Shown in pieces: positions 1 to 6,981 of a stretch of 24,932 bases of DNA. This stretch comes from CAZLWA01 sp964563165. GTDB taxonomy: Bacteria > CLD3 > SB21. Location: positions 1 to 24,932 of the forward strand of contig CAZLWA010000020.1 of NCBI GenBank assembly GCA_964563165.1, written 5' to 3'. Each line of letters opens with the position of its first letter. Position 1 is the stretch's first letter. The position numbers and the translations under genes were made by a program. Under the pieces are notes generated by a model. It was given only the letters and a program-made list of their open reading frames with translations. It did not search any database and was not told the DNA's origin.

Positions 1-28
1 CTCTGCCTTACCACTTGGCTACGTCGCC
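1..28 (-). tRNA. tRNA, 5' part only, probably tRNA-Cys
   Basis: Read on the minus strand, this begins with a seven-base acceptor strand (GGCGACG), then TA and a D-arm GCC-AAGTGGTAA-GGC, then A and GAG as the start of the anticodon stem. The anticodon itself lies outside the window. The D-arm sequence with GAG following is the pattern I associate with bacterial tRNA-Cys, and a Gly-Cys tRNA order is common. tRNA-Gln has a similar D-arm, so the amino acid is not certain. It lies 122 bases downstream of tRNA-Gly on the same strand. Confidence 0.75.
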
Positions 29-52
29 GATGTTAAAGTGAAGCGGAAATAA

Positions 53-87
53 AATGACCAGAATCCCTTAGGAGGATTCCGGTCATT
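53..87 (-). terminator. terminator-like hairpin between two tRNA genes
   Basis: Positions 53-66 and 74-87 form a 14-bp stem with one mismatch (60 against 80) and a 7-base loop. On the minus strand the stem is followed by a T-rich tail, TTATTT. It would end the tRNA-Gly transcript, but the next tRNA starts only 25 bases further on, so it could also be a processing or attenuation structure. Confidence 0.5.
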
Positions 88-150
88 ATCAGGATACCTC
101 TTCAACTACTGACTTATCAGCAGTCCCATCTGGATTACACATGAAGAGAG

Positions 151-223
<73 letters not shown>

Positions 224-242
224 AGTTTAAACGTAGTTATTA

Positions 243-248
243 ATTATA
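243..248 (-). promoter_or_regulatory. possible -10 box for tRNA-Gly
   Basis: A perfect TATAAT is present on the minus strand about 20 bases upstream of the mature tRNA 5' end. No convincing -35 hexamer is found 16-18 bases further upstream; the best match is TTCTTT. The surroundings are AT-rich, so a chance match is possible. Confidence 0.3.
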
Positions 249-285
249 AACTTACTTATAATCCAAAGAACTTCATTCAAAACTG

Positions 286-480
286 GATTAGCAATATATA
301 GAAAAAATTATGTTTTGTCAAGAAAATTAATATTTCAATGGATTCTTAAATTTTAAAATTAATATAATCAACAGTATAGCGGACAAAATATACTTGAAAT
401 ACATGAAAAACTCAACATAAGGACTTACGAGTATATAATTGATTTTATTATACTTAAACGACTACTTGATTATTCTGCTA
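286..480. other. AT-rich gene-free tract, possible DNA unwinding region
   Basis: This stretch is visibly much richer in A and T than the coding DNA around it and has no open frame of note. It lies directly beside the DnaA-box-like array at 514-643. That arrangement is what a replication origin would show: an unwinding element next to DnaA boxes. It could equally be ordinary AT-rich spacer upstream of the tRNA genes. Confidence 0.3.
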
Positions 481-513
481 AATAGCCGGCTCTTTCATAT
501 AATCTCACATAAA

Positions 514-643
514 AGTTGATAAATTGTTGATAACAGGATACACTCCCGGATATGAAATGCCTGATGAAGTTAATAACTTGTTGATAACAAAATGCTCTGG
601 CCCTATTAGAAAACCAAAGACAAAGTTAATAACTTGTTAATAA
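514..643. repeat. three paired DnaA-box-like repeats (candidate origin)
   Basis: Six 9-mers related to the DnaA box lie in the same orientation as three pairs: 514-522 and 525-533, 568-576 and 579-587, 624-632 and 635-643. Within each pair the starts are 11 bases apart, about one helical turn, and the pairs are 54 and 56 bases apart. On the minus strand 525-533 and 579-587 read TTATCAACA, one mismatch from the DnaA box TTATCCACA; 635-643 reads TTATTAACA. The partner of each pair ends in T (TTATCAACT or TTATTAACT). Each pair is followed by the word AAATGC (555-560, 590-595, 648-653). I see this as a candidate oriC or DnaA-binding cluster. No dnaA or dnaN gene is in the window, which weakens the case. 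Confidence 0.45.
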
Positions 644-664
644 AGTGAAATGCTCGCGATGGAT

Positions 665-808
665 CTAGGCGTCAGATGCCTTCGGCATCAGGTAACGAAA
701 GGCGGGAGGTTTTCTTGAATTGGCGTTGTGTTGAAGATCGGCAGCGTTGCGCTTCTTAACCGGCCTGAAATTCACGCGGACTAACCAAAGAGCTGCACGA
801 CGTACAAA
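665..808 (-). other. ORF-like GC-richer island, no gene recognised
   Basis: A minus-strand frame stays open for 47 codons from 808 to a TAG stop at 667-665, inside an otherwise AT-rich spacer. It has no ATG; a GTG at 775-773 would give 36 residues ending in LMPKASDA, but there is no ribosome binding site. The peptide is basic and low in acidic residues. A short hairpin (675-680 with 684-689) lies near the 3' end. The base composition differs from both flanks, so this may be the remnant of a gene or an interspersed repeat rather than an expressed gene. Confidence 0.25.
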
Positions 809-871
809 TTAAATTCCATTCAATTCGAAAATTGTAAAATGACACCCAGTCAAATTAATTAACGAATTTTT

Positions 872-900
872 TTGCATTTTTATTTAATATTGTATATAAT
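872..900 (+). promoter_or_regulatory. sigma70-like promoter for DHH gene
   Basis: TTGCAT (872-877) and a perfect TATAAT (895-900) are separated by exactly 17 bases. Transcription would begin near 907, leaving a leader of about 53 bases before the start codon at 960. Confidence 0.6.
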
Positions 901-959
901 TCAAGTTCCGGATTCTCAGATACAGGGGAGTAAAATTTAAATCGACTGAGGAGCAATAT

Positions 960-1850
960 ATGCGTCTGATCACGCGAACGGATCTTGACGGTTTGACATG
1001 TGCGGTGTTCATTACCGTGATGGAAAAGATTGATGAAGTCGTTTTCGCCGAACCCAAAGCGATGCAGGACGGAAAAGTTGCGGTGACAGACCATGACCTG
1101 ATCGCCAATTTACCCTGGCATCCGAAATGCGCCCTGTGGTTCGATCATCACACCAGCCAAATGCTGCATTCGGAAAATGAAAATTACCGCGGTAAATTCG
1201 CCGTCGCCCCCAGCTGCGCGCGCGTGATCTATGATTTTTATGAACACCCGGACGAACTGAAACCTTTTGATGAATTGCTGGTCGAAACGGACCGCGTGGA
1301 CAGCGCCAACCTGAACATGGATGACGTGCTCAATCCGAAAGGCTGGGTGCTGCTGTCTTACACGCTGGACCCGCGCTCGGGATTGGATGCGTTCGAAGAT
1401 TACTTTCAGCGCATGATCGGGTGGATCCAGGTTCATACCGTTAATGAAATTCTGCTGCTGCCGGAGGTCAAAGTGAAAGTGGACAAATACCTTGCCGATC
1501 AGGATGAATTTAAAGCGGCCTTGATCAAGCATACGAAACAGGATGGCAACGTGATCATAACCGATCAGCGCGGCGTGGATAAATTTCCTTCCGGTAATCG
1601 CTTTTTAATTTATACGTTGTTCCCTACCGCCAATATTTCCGCTCGTTTATTCAAAGGTAAAGAAAAAGGCATCACCGTGTGTGCCGTCGGGCACAGCATT
1701 TTTAATCGGACTTCGAAAACGGACGTCGGCGCGCTGATGGCGGAATACGGCGGCGGCGGTCACAAAGGGGCAGGAACGTGCCAGTTTCCGGACTCCGAGG
1801 CAGATGCAAAGGTGAAGGAAATTATAAGCAGGATGAAAAAAGCTGGATAG
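960..1850 (+). CDS. DHH-family phosphoesterase
   Basis: This 296-residue protein has the layout of DHH/DHHA1 phosphoesterases, manganese-dependent enzymes that cleave phosphodiester or phosphoanhydride bonds in substrates such as small oligonucleotides, cyclic dinucleotides or polyphosphate. The N-terminal metal-binding motifs are visible: D8-x-D10 in RTDLDGL, D44, and the signature DHH at 62-64. The C-terminal DHHA1 motif GGGGHKGAG starts at residue 264. The start at 960 is supported by a strong site, TGAGGAG (947-953), and a promoter at 872-900. It is shorter than RecJ and lacks the RecJ oligonucleotide-binding region, so a NrnA-like or exopolyphosphatase-like role fits better; the exact substrate cannot be read from sequence. 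It faces the next gene convergently across a palindrome. Confidence 0.88.
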   Translation: MRLITRTDLDGLTCAVFITVMEKIDEVVFAEPKAMQDGKVAVTDHDLIANLPWHPKCALWFDHHTSQMLHSENENYRGKFAVAPSCARVIYDFYEHPDELKPFDELLVETDRVDSANLNMDDVLNPKGWVLLSYTLDPRSGLDAFEDYFQRMIGWIQVHTVNEILLLPEVKVKVDKYLADQDEFKAALIKHTKQDGNVIITDQRGVDKFPSGNRFLIYTLFPTANISARLFKGKEKGITVCAVGHSIFNRTSKTDVGALMAEYGGGGHKGAGTCQFPDSEADAKVKEIISRMKKAG

Positions 1851-1880
1851 AGCTTCGCGAGATTTAACGTCAAGACTTTG

Positions 1881-1927
1881 AATCCCTCCTGTGCCCCCCT
1901 TTATTAAAGGGGGGTTGTGGGGGGATT
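1881..1927. repeat. nested palindrome between convergent genes
   Basis: The core is a perfect 9-bp stem, CCCCCCTTT (1894-1902) with AAAGGGGGG (1906-1914), and a 3-base loop. Outside it AATCCCTCC (1881-1889) pairs with GGGGGGATT (1919-1927) with one wobble. It sits between the stop codons of two convergent genes and touches the end of the second. It could end transcription from both sides, but there is no T-tract, and its symmetric G/C design looks more like an interspersed palindromic repeat. Confidence 0.7.
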
Positions 1928-3086
1928 ATCCGTGTGAAGTGATGTTAATACTGATCCCCCTGCGGCTCAATTCGTCAATAAATCTCTGAGGCGGTACGCA
2001 TTCTTCCTGCGGCCATGCGCCTTTGGCCGTGATCTCCCCCGCCGACAACATTTGCGCAATTACCGAAATCGGGTACGCGGTCAGCCGCATCATCGCAGTG
2101 ATGTTATTCAAGTCGTCGCCGTAGTCAATGATCTCATATTGAATTTTCTTCATCACCCGGTCCCGCTGGCCTTCTATCGCCACCCGAACCAGCACGCAGT
2201 CTTTGCCGTCCATGGTCAGTTTTTCGGTGAGCAACTGCGCAAGCAGTTCACGCGGCACAACTCTCATATCGCCGACCTTGACCGGCTTCGATCCGGTGAG
2301 ACCCAGATCCATCAGAAGTTTAAACCGGGCGCAATGCCCCGGATAACGGATCGTCTTGTAATCCAGATTTTTTGCTTTTCCGAGAAACGTTTTCGGCAGC
2401 GTCGAGGTTCCGCCGGAAGTGTTGAACGCCTCCAATTTACCGAACGGCGCTCGAAATACCAGTTCCTCGACCTCGGTCATCGGGTCCACTTCAACTATTT
2501 CCCCGTCCCGGATCTTCACGCATTTCTCCACATATTCATTGATCAGGCCGTGAACGGAAAAAACCAATTTATAATTCAACGGCGGCTGGGGTTCGATCGG
2601 CAATCCTCCGACGCGAATCTGTACATCCTCCGCCTCGTCGAGTTTTTCCATACCATGCGCCACCAGCACCGACACCATGCCCGGCGCAAGCCCGCAGTCA
2701 GGTATAACCGTAAGGTTCTTCTTTCTCGCCCTCTCGTGAAGCGTAAACTCTTCCTCCACGATCGTGTTGTTGCCTCCGAGATCGCAAAAATTACACCCGC
2801 ATATCACGGCCAATTTAGCCAGTTTGTAATTATATTTGTACGTCACCGCGCTCACTACGGTATCCGACGCCAGCATCAATTCCTTTACAGCCGCTTCGTC
2901 GTTGACGTCTGTTTTCCTGAGGTGCAGATGGAGGTCGTGGGGGCTGTTGATCAGCGCTTCGGCCTCCTTGAGCTGGCTTGCATCCGAATCGGCGAGAATG
3001 ACGCTTTCAATCCGATGATTGCGCATCAGATCGAATGCCACCGCGCGCCCCATGAGCCCCGCGCCGAGAACCAGAAAACGCATCAT
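1926..3086 (-). CDS. saccharopine dehydrogenase-like oxidoreductase
   Basis: The 386-residue product begins with a Rossmann NAD(P)-binding segment containing GAGLMG at residues 8-13, followed by the DADASQL-type strand end and a CNFCDLGG segment. The C-terminal half (about 125-370) has the catalytic-domain features of the saccharopine dehydrogenase family, including CGLAPGM and the YPGHC segment. Members reduce or oxidise saccharopine, carboxynorspermidine or related amino-acid adducts; which one applies here is not visible. Two ATGs lie in tandem at 3086 and 3083. The start is only 9 bases past the stop of the methyltransferase gene upstream, and the AAGG that serves as ribosome binding site overlaps that stop, so the two genes are very likely co-transcribed and coupled. 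Confidence 0.85.
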   Translation of the reverse strand: MMRFLVLGAGLMGRAVAFDLMRNHRIESVILADSDASQLKEAEALINSPHDLHLHLRKTDVNDEAAVKELMLASDTVVSAVTYKYNYKLAKLAVICGCNFCDLGGNNTIVEEEFTLHERARKKNLTVIPDCGLAPGMVSVLVAHGMEKLDEAEDVQIRVGGLPIEPQPPLNYKLVFSVHGLINEYVEKCVKIRDGEIVEVDPMTEVEELVFRAPFGKLEAFNTSGGTSTLPKTFLGKAKNLDYKTIRYPGHCARFKLLMDLGLTGSKPVKVGDMRVVPRELLAQLLTEKLTMDGKDCVLVRVAIEGQRDRVMKKIQYEIIDYGDDLNNITAMMRLTAYPISVIAQMLSAGEITAKGAWPQEECVPPQRFIDELSRRGISINITSHG

Positions 3087-3095
3087 ACCGGTACC

Positions 3096-4607
3096 TTACT
3101 TTCGAATCAATTTACAACCGAAAAATCCGCTGAGCCCGTGCACCTGCGGCCGAATATGAAAAAACCCTTCCCGGTCCGTGAACGGTTTGAATTTTTCGAC
3201 GGGAGTATTGAGAATTCTGAAATCAGAACCCTGAAAATTACGAACGACCGCTTCATTCTCATCCGGATTCAGCGTGCACGTGCCGTAGATCAATTCTCCG
3301 CCCGGCTTCACGAACTGACTGTAAAAACTTAAAATACTTTTTTGTTCCTCCGCAAGACGGACCAGGTCTTCCGGGTGTAATCGCCATTTGATATCCGGAT
3401 TTCTTGCGAGGACGCCTAACCCGCTGCACGGCGCGTCCACGATCACTTTGTCGGCTTTGCCCGAGATCTGGCTGATCAGTTCCGGGTCTTCCGCCAATTC
3501 AATATTCGTACAACCTGCGCGGATGGAACGTTTTTTCAATTGCTCCAGCATATCTTTGCTGCGGTCCGCCGCCATAATTTTCCCGCGATTCTGCATCCAC
3601 GCGGAAAAAAAAATCGTTTTGCCTCCGCTGCCCGCGTACGCATCGAGAATAAACTCATTCGGTTTCGGATCGCACCATTCGGCGAATAATTGGCTAGACT
3701 CATCCTGAATTTCGAACTCACCGTTCGTAAAAGATGCGGTCGAAAAAATCTCATCTTTTCCCGTCACGGTAAAACCATACCTGGCAAATTTTGTTTTCTT
3801 CAATGAGAAATTCTCTTCTTTCAAATGCCGCACGATCGCGTCTTCCCCGCCCTTCAGGGTATTCACCCTGATCGTCAGCGGCGGATCCGCATTATTGAAG
3901 TCGCAAATTTTCTTCGCCGCTTCCTCGCCGTACAGGCCGATCCATTTTTCGATCAGCCACGCGGGATGCGAATAAATGATCGACAGCGCATTGAGTAAAT
4001 TCTTTTTCGGATTGGGAAGCGGAATATGGTTCTTGATCTTGTTGAGGATCTTAATATAATTCCGCACTGCTTCTTTATAAGTACCGTGCGATTTCGGGAT
4101 CGAAAAATCGGAAAGCGAAATTGTTTTTTCCGCGGACTTATTCATAAAGGCCGCGTTCCACGTCCCCAGGCGATGCGCGTTCTTCAAGGTCGTGTCCAGT
4201 TCATCCGCATTCATTTTGAGCACGCGTGAGATCGTGTAATCGATCCGCAATTTCCATTTAATGATATTTGAAACCGTTTTGGATATATTCGCTTTCTCCC
4301 GCGCGGTGAGCAATTTTTGATTTTGATGAATGTGTTTCTTCAGGAGCGTATCCAGTCGCACGGAATTTTCTTCTATGTCGTTCAGGATTTCCAGCGCGAT
4401 GCGGTTCACCGTGCCTTCCGCAAGACGGTCCTCTTCTTCGCGCGACTGCGCGCCTTTAAAGGTCTTCGGAACGTAAAAACTTATTCTTTTGAATTTCGCG
4501 GACTTGGCCGGTTCTGCACGCGGCTTCGGATCCCCGGACGAATACGAATCTCTTTTCGAATCGGATTTTGTCGAATGGGATTTATTGGAACTGAATTGTT
4601 TTTTCAT
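3096..4607 (-). CDS. rsmB: 16S rRNA m5C methyltransferase, RsmB/NOP2 family
   Basis: This protein would transfer a methyl group from S-adenosylmethionine to a cytosine C5, most likely C967 of 16S rRNA by family analogy. The N-terminal part (about 60-160) is helical and NusB-like, as in RsmB. The SAM-binding segment LDAYAGSGGK is at 321-330. The two catalytic cysteines are visible: C394 in DAPCSGLG and C444 in YGTCTLNPDEN. A longer frame with GTG at 4628 exists, but that codon lies in a heptamer repeat, so I prefer ATG at 4607 (503 residues). No clear Shine-Dalgarno precedes either. Residues 8-45 are rich in S, K, D and P and look disordered. The gene heads a two-gene operon with the dehydrogenase downstream. 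Confidence 0.83.
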   Translation of the reverse strand: MKKQFSSNKSHSTKSDSKRDSYSSGDPKPRAEPAKSAKFKRISFYVPKTFKGAQSREEEDRLAEGTVNRIALEILNDIEENSVRLDTLLKKHIHQNQKLLTAREKANISKTVSNIIKWKLRIDYTISRVLKMNADELDTTLKNAHRLGTWNAAFMNKSAEKTISLSDFSIPKSHGTYKEAVRNYIKILNKIKNHIPLPNPKKNLLNALSIIYSHPAWLIEKWIGLYGEEAAKKICDFNNADPPLTIRVNTLKGGEDAIVRHLKEENFSLKKTKFARYGFTVTGKDEIFSTASFTNGEFEIQDESSQLFAEWCDPKPNEFILDAYAGSGGKTIFFSAWMQNRGKIMAADRSKDMLEQLKKRSIRAGCTNIELAEDPELISQISGKADKVIVDAPCSGLGVLARNPDIKWRLHPEDLVRLAEEQKSILSFYSQFVKPGGELIYGTCTLNPDENEAVVRNFQGSDFRILNTPVEKFKPFTDREGFFHIRPQVHGLSGFFGCKLIRK

Positions 4608-4626
4608 ACTTTGGATATATTCTTGC

Positions 4627-4661
4627 ACTTGGCTTTTAGCTTTTAGCTTTTGGCCTTTGGC
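4627..4661 (-). repeat. heptamer tandem repeat (TTTTAGC/TTTTGGC type)
   Basis: Five consecutive 7-base units on the plus strand: 4627-4633, 4634-4640, 4641-4647, 4648-4654 and 4655-4661. They share the pattern TTTTRGC. The block lies immediately upstream of the rsmB start. The same unit recurs at 5228-5276. Confidence 0.8.
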
Positions 4662-4682
4662 TTGGAAGATGCATTTTCATGA

Positions 4683-4877
4683 CTCCATTACTCCAACAAT
4701 CGTTTCTCTAAAAATGGCTCAATGATTCAATGACAAAATGATTCAATCTAAACTGTCTTCTTTCGACAGTACAGCATGTATTTCATTAATCCATTACCCC
4801 AATAATCCACTTTTTTTACTCCAACAATCCATTCTTTATAAATGGCTAAATGACTCAATGACGAAATGGTTCAATTT
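4683..4877. repeat. octamer tandem repeats, two related blocks
   Basis: Two sorts of 8-base units alternate. CTCCATTA-type units occur at 4683-4698 and 4789-4804, and TTCAATGA-type units at 4718-4749 and 4846-4877. About 50 bases starting near 4710 are copied imperfectly, in direct orientation, from 4839. A small hairpin (4752-4757 with 4765-4770) follows the first copy. The second copy runs into the 3' end of the TPR gene. No gene is present in 4662-4870. Confidence 0.75.
4848..4871. repeat. inverted repeat, left of TPR gene
   Basis: This 24-base sequence matches the reverse complement of 5195-5218 at 22 of 24 positions; the only differences are two adjacent bases. It ends exactly where the stop codon of the TPR gene begins. 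Confidence 0.8.
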
Positions 4878-5200
4878 AAACCGTCTTTCACTGCATCCAT
4901 CGCTTCCTGCAATTCGCCCAGCGTGTGCAGATCCCCTTTCTTCTTTGCCGCGCTCATGCCCTGTTCATAAGCGGTGATCGCTTCACGCGGCTTTTCGACC
5001 GATTCGTATGCCATGCCCAACTGATAATACGCCGGGACGTAATCGGGATCGCGCCCGATCAATTCGATAAAAACCCCCACCGCTTTTTCTTTGGCGTCCA
5101 TTTTGAAATATTCCATCGCCAATCCGTAGCGGGAGAAGGAATCGTTCGCATCCTTTGAAACTAATTCTTGTAAAACTTCGAGCCGCGACTTCATAACCAT
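4871..5200 (-). CDS. small TPR-repeat protein
   Basis: The 109-residue product contains about two tetratricopeptide repeats. Residues 18-50 and 52-85 show the expected alternation of small, aromatic and alanine positions (for example YGLAMEYF...A and YYQLGMAYE...A). Such helical hairpins bind partner proteins; no enzyme motif or signal peptide is seen. Two ATGs (5200 and 5194) are possible and neither has a clear ribosome binding site, because the region upstream is octamer repeat. Both start and stop codons touch the two arms of a 24-base inverted repeat, so the gene is almost exactly bracketed by it. It lies between rsmB and pgi on the same strand, but repeat-filled gaps of 200 bases separate it from both. 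Confidence 0.75.
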   Translation of the reverse strand: MVMKSRLEVLQELVSKDANDSFSRYGLAMEYFKMDAKEKAVGVFIELIGRDPDYVPAYYQLGMAYESVEKPREAITAYEQGMSAAKKKGDLHTLGELQEAMDAVKDGLN

Positions 5201-5218
5201 TTTATCATTGAGTCATTT
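5195..5218. repeat. inverted repeat, right of TPR gene
   Basis: This is the second arm, matching 4848-4871 in reverse complement at 22 of 24 positions. It contains both possible start codons region of the TPR gene and belongs to the same octamer repeat family (ATGACTCA-type units). Confidence 0.8.
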
Positions 5219-5227
5219 CATCATTAG

Positions 5228-5276
5228 CAATTAGCTTTTGGCTTTTGGCTCTTGGCTTTTGGCTCTTGGCGTTTGG
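5228..5276. repeat. heptamer tandem repeat (TTTTGGC type)
   Basis: Seven consecutive 7-base units: AATTAGC (5228-5234), then TTTTGGC, TTTTGGC, TCTTGGC, TTTTGGC, TCTTGGC and GTTTGGT up to 5276. Substitutions are confined mainly to the first two positions, as in the block at 4627-4661. Confidence 0.85.
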
Positions 5277-5307
5277 TTCCTTAGCTCATTAGCAATCATC
5301 CTCATTG

Positions 5308-5331
5308 ATCCATTACTCCAATAATCCAATA
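5308..5331. repeat. octamer tandem repeat (ATCCATTA type)
   Basis: Three 8-base units, ATCCATTA, CTCCAATA and ATCCAATA. Their reverse complement is the TGGAGTAA-type unit found at 22152-22215. A further copy of the CAATGACAAA motif follows at about 5355 and leads into the pgi stop codon. Confidence 0.7.
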
Positions 5332-5370
5332 CGCCCGCATTTCATTTCTGTGATGCAATGACAAATTTAA

Positions 5371-6732
5371 CTAAACTATCTTTCTTTCAATCTTCGATAG
5401 TACTGTGTTGAGTTCTTTCGTTTTTTCTTCGTAGCCTTTTTTGCCGAGCAAGGCGAACATATTAGATTTATACGCTTCCACGCCGGGTTGGTCAAAAGGA
5501 TTTACGCGTAAGAGATACCCGCTCATGGCACAGGCCTTTTCAAAGAAATAGATCAATTGTCCGAGATAATACGCGTTGAGTTCGGGAATATTTACCGTCA
5601 TATTCGGGACGCGCCCGTCGTGATGCGCAAGCGTGACGCCTTCATACGCTTTGCGATTGACATGATCAAACGTCTGCCCCGACAGGAAATTGAATCCGTC
5701 GATATCCTGGTCCAACGCAGGAACCTGGGCGCCGGAGCGTGATTTCTCAACCCACAAGATCGTTTCAAAAATATTGCGCGTGCCTTGCTGGATCCATTGG
5801 CCCATGGAATGCAGATCCGTCGAATAGTCCACCGACGCGGGATACAGGCTCTTGTTGTCTTTGCCTTCGCTCTCGCCATACAGCTGTTTCCACCACTCGG
5901 AGAAATAATGCAGTGACGGATCGAAATTCGCCAGCAGTTCCGCCGTCTTGCCGTTGGAATACATAAGATACCGGATGACGGCATACATATAGGAAGGATT
6001 GGATTTCAAATCCGGGTTCTTCAAAAATTTCTCCATGTCGCGCGCACCCTGCAGAAGCTCGCCGATATTGACTCCGGCTGCGGCGATCGGAATCAATCCG
6101 ACCGGCGTGAGGACGGAATAACGCCCGCCGACATTGTCGGGAATGGCAAACGATTTGTACCCTTCCTGATCCGCCATTTTCTTCAAAGAGCCTTTCGATT
6201 GGTCCGTCGTCGCAATAATACGCTGTGCCATCTGGCCTTTCGCCATCACTCCACTCATCAGATTGCGGAAATAACGCAGCGCCAATGCGGGTTCGGTGGT
6301 CGTACCGGATTTCGATATCACATTCACCGAAACACGCTTGTTTTCCAAAACGTCTTTCAGATCTTCGAGATATTTTCCGCTGATGTTCTGCCCGGCGAAA
6401 AATACTTTCGGCGATTTTTGCGGCAGACAGTTGTGAAACGAGTGCGACAAAGCGTCAATGACGGCACGCGCGCCGAGATATGATCCGCCGATACCGATAA
6501 CCACCAGAATGTCGGAAGATTTTTGAACTTCTTCGGCCACTTTATTGATCCGGTCAATTTCGTCCGACGTCGTGCGGCTCGCCAGATCCAGCCAACCCAT
6601 GTAATCATTGCCGATACCCGTACGCTCTTCGATCACTCCGTGAACTTCATCGACTTTCGTTTGCATTTTGAGCAATTCTTTTTCTTTGATGAAATCCAAA
6701 ACGTACGTGTAATCCAATTGAATCGTTTTCAT
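5371..6732 (-). CDS. pgi: glucose-6-phosphate isomerase
   Basis: This 453-residue cytoplasmic enzyme interconverts glucose 6-phosphate and fructose 6-phosphate in glycolysis and gluconeogenesis. The sugar-phosphate-binding loop GIGGSYLGA is at 80-88, the phosphate-binding ISKSGTTTEP at 139-148, the GGRYSVLTPVGLIP signature at 202-215, the catalytic glutamate in YGESEGK at about 287, HSMGQWIQQG at 308-317, and the C-terminal catalytic lysine in GVEAYK at 422. The length matches the short bacterial PGI class (about 450 residues). AAGGAG lies 9 bases before the ATG, and a minus-strand promoter at 6826-6798 is well placed. All key residues that I can check are intact. Confidence 0.97.
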   Translation of the reverse strand: MKTIQLDYTYVLDFIKEKELLKMQTKVDEVHGVIEERTGIGNDYMGWLDLASRTTSDEIDRINKVAEEVQKSSDILVVIGIGGSYLGARAVIDALSHSFHNCLPQKSPKVFFAGQNISGKYLEDLKDVLENKRVSVNVISKSGTTTEPALALRYFRNLMSGVMAKGQMAQRIIATTDQSKGSLKKMADQEGYKSFAIPDNVGGRYSVLTPVGLIPIAAAGVNIGELLQGARDMEKFLKNPDLKSNPSYMYAVIRYLMYSNGKTAELLANFDPSLHYFSEWWKQLYGESEGKDNKSLYPASVDYSTDLHSMGQWIQQGTRNIFETILWVEKSRSGAQVPALDQDIDGFNFLSGQTFDHVNRKAYEGVTLAHHDGRVPNMTVNIPELNAYYLGQLIYFFEKACAMSGYLLRVNPFDQPGVEAYKSNMFALLGKKGYEEKTKELNTVLSKIERKIV

Positions 6733-6797
6733 GGCGATGCTCCTTAAAATGATATATTCTGCCTAATAGCTTGAACCATAGTCTGGAATCGTCGGCA

Positions 6798-6826
6798 AAT
6801 ATAAGCGAAGATGCACTAAAAAACAA
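6798..6826 (-). promoter_or_regulatory. candidate promoter of pgi
   Basis: On the minus strand TTGTTT (6826-6821) and TATATT (6803-6798) are 17 bases apart. Transcription would begin near 6791, about 58 bases before the pgi start codon. The gap 6733-6981 otherwise holds no gene. Confidence 0.45.
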
Positions 6827-6981
6827 TTATTTTTCGCTATGACGCCATCTGATGAAGCGTTCATGGAAGCCTTACAAACAGGCCGTTATTGGATATGCTT
6901 TCCCGGAAGCACACCGTTTTTAGTTTGCATTTGCCTGCGAATTTTATACATTGCGCCACCAAAAATGGAAAGAGATTCCTT

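Noticed and set aside
2052..3332. A 426-codon plus-strand open frame
   Set aside because: It is antisense to the dehydrogenase and the end of rsmB, is rich in H, R and F as expected for a shadow frame, shows no domain and has no ribosome binding site.
4608..4628. Upstream GTG start for rsmB
   Set aside because: The codon lies in a heptamer repeat and the added residues have no family support.
4627..5331. Possible CRISPR array in the repeat-filled spacers
   Set aside because: The units are 7-8 bases long, contiguous and degenerate, without spacers or constant 25-40 base repeats, and no cas gene is present.
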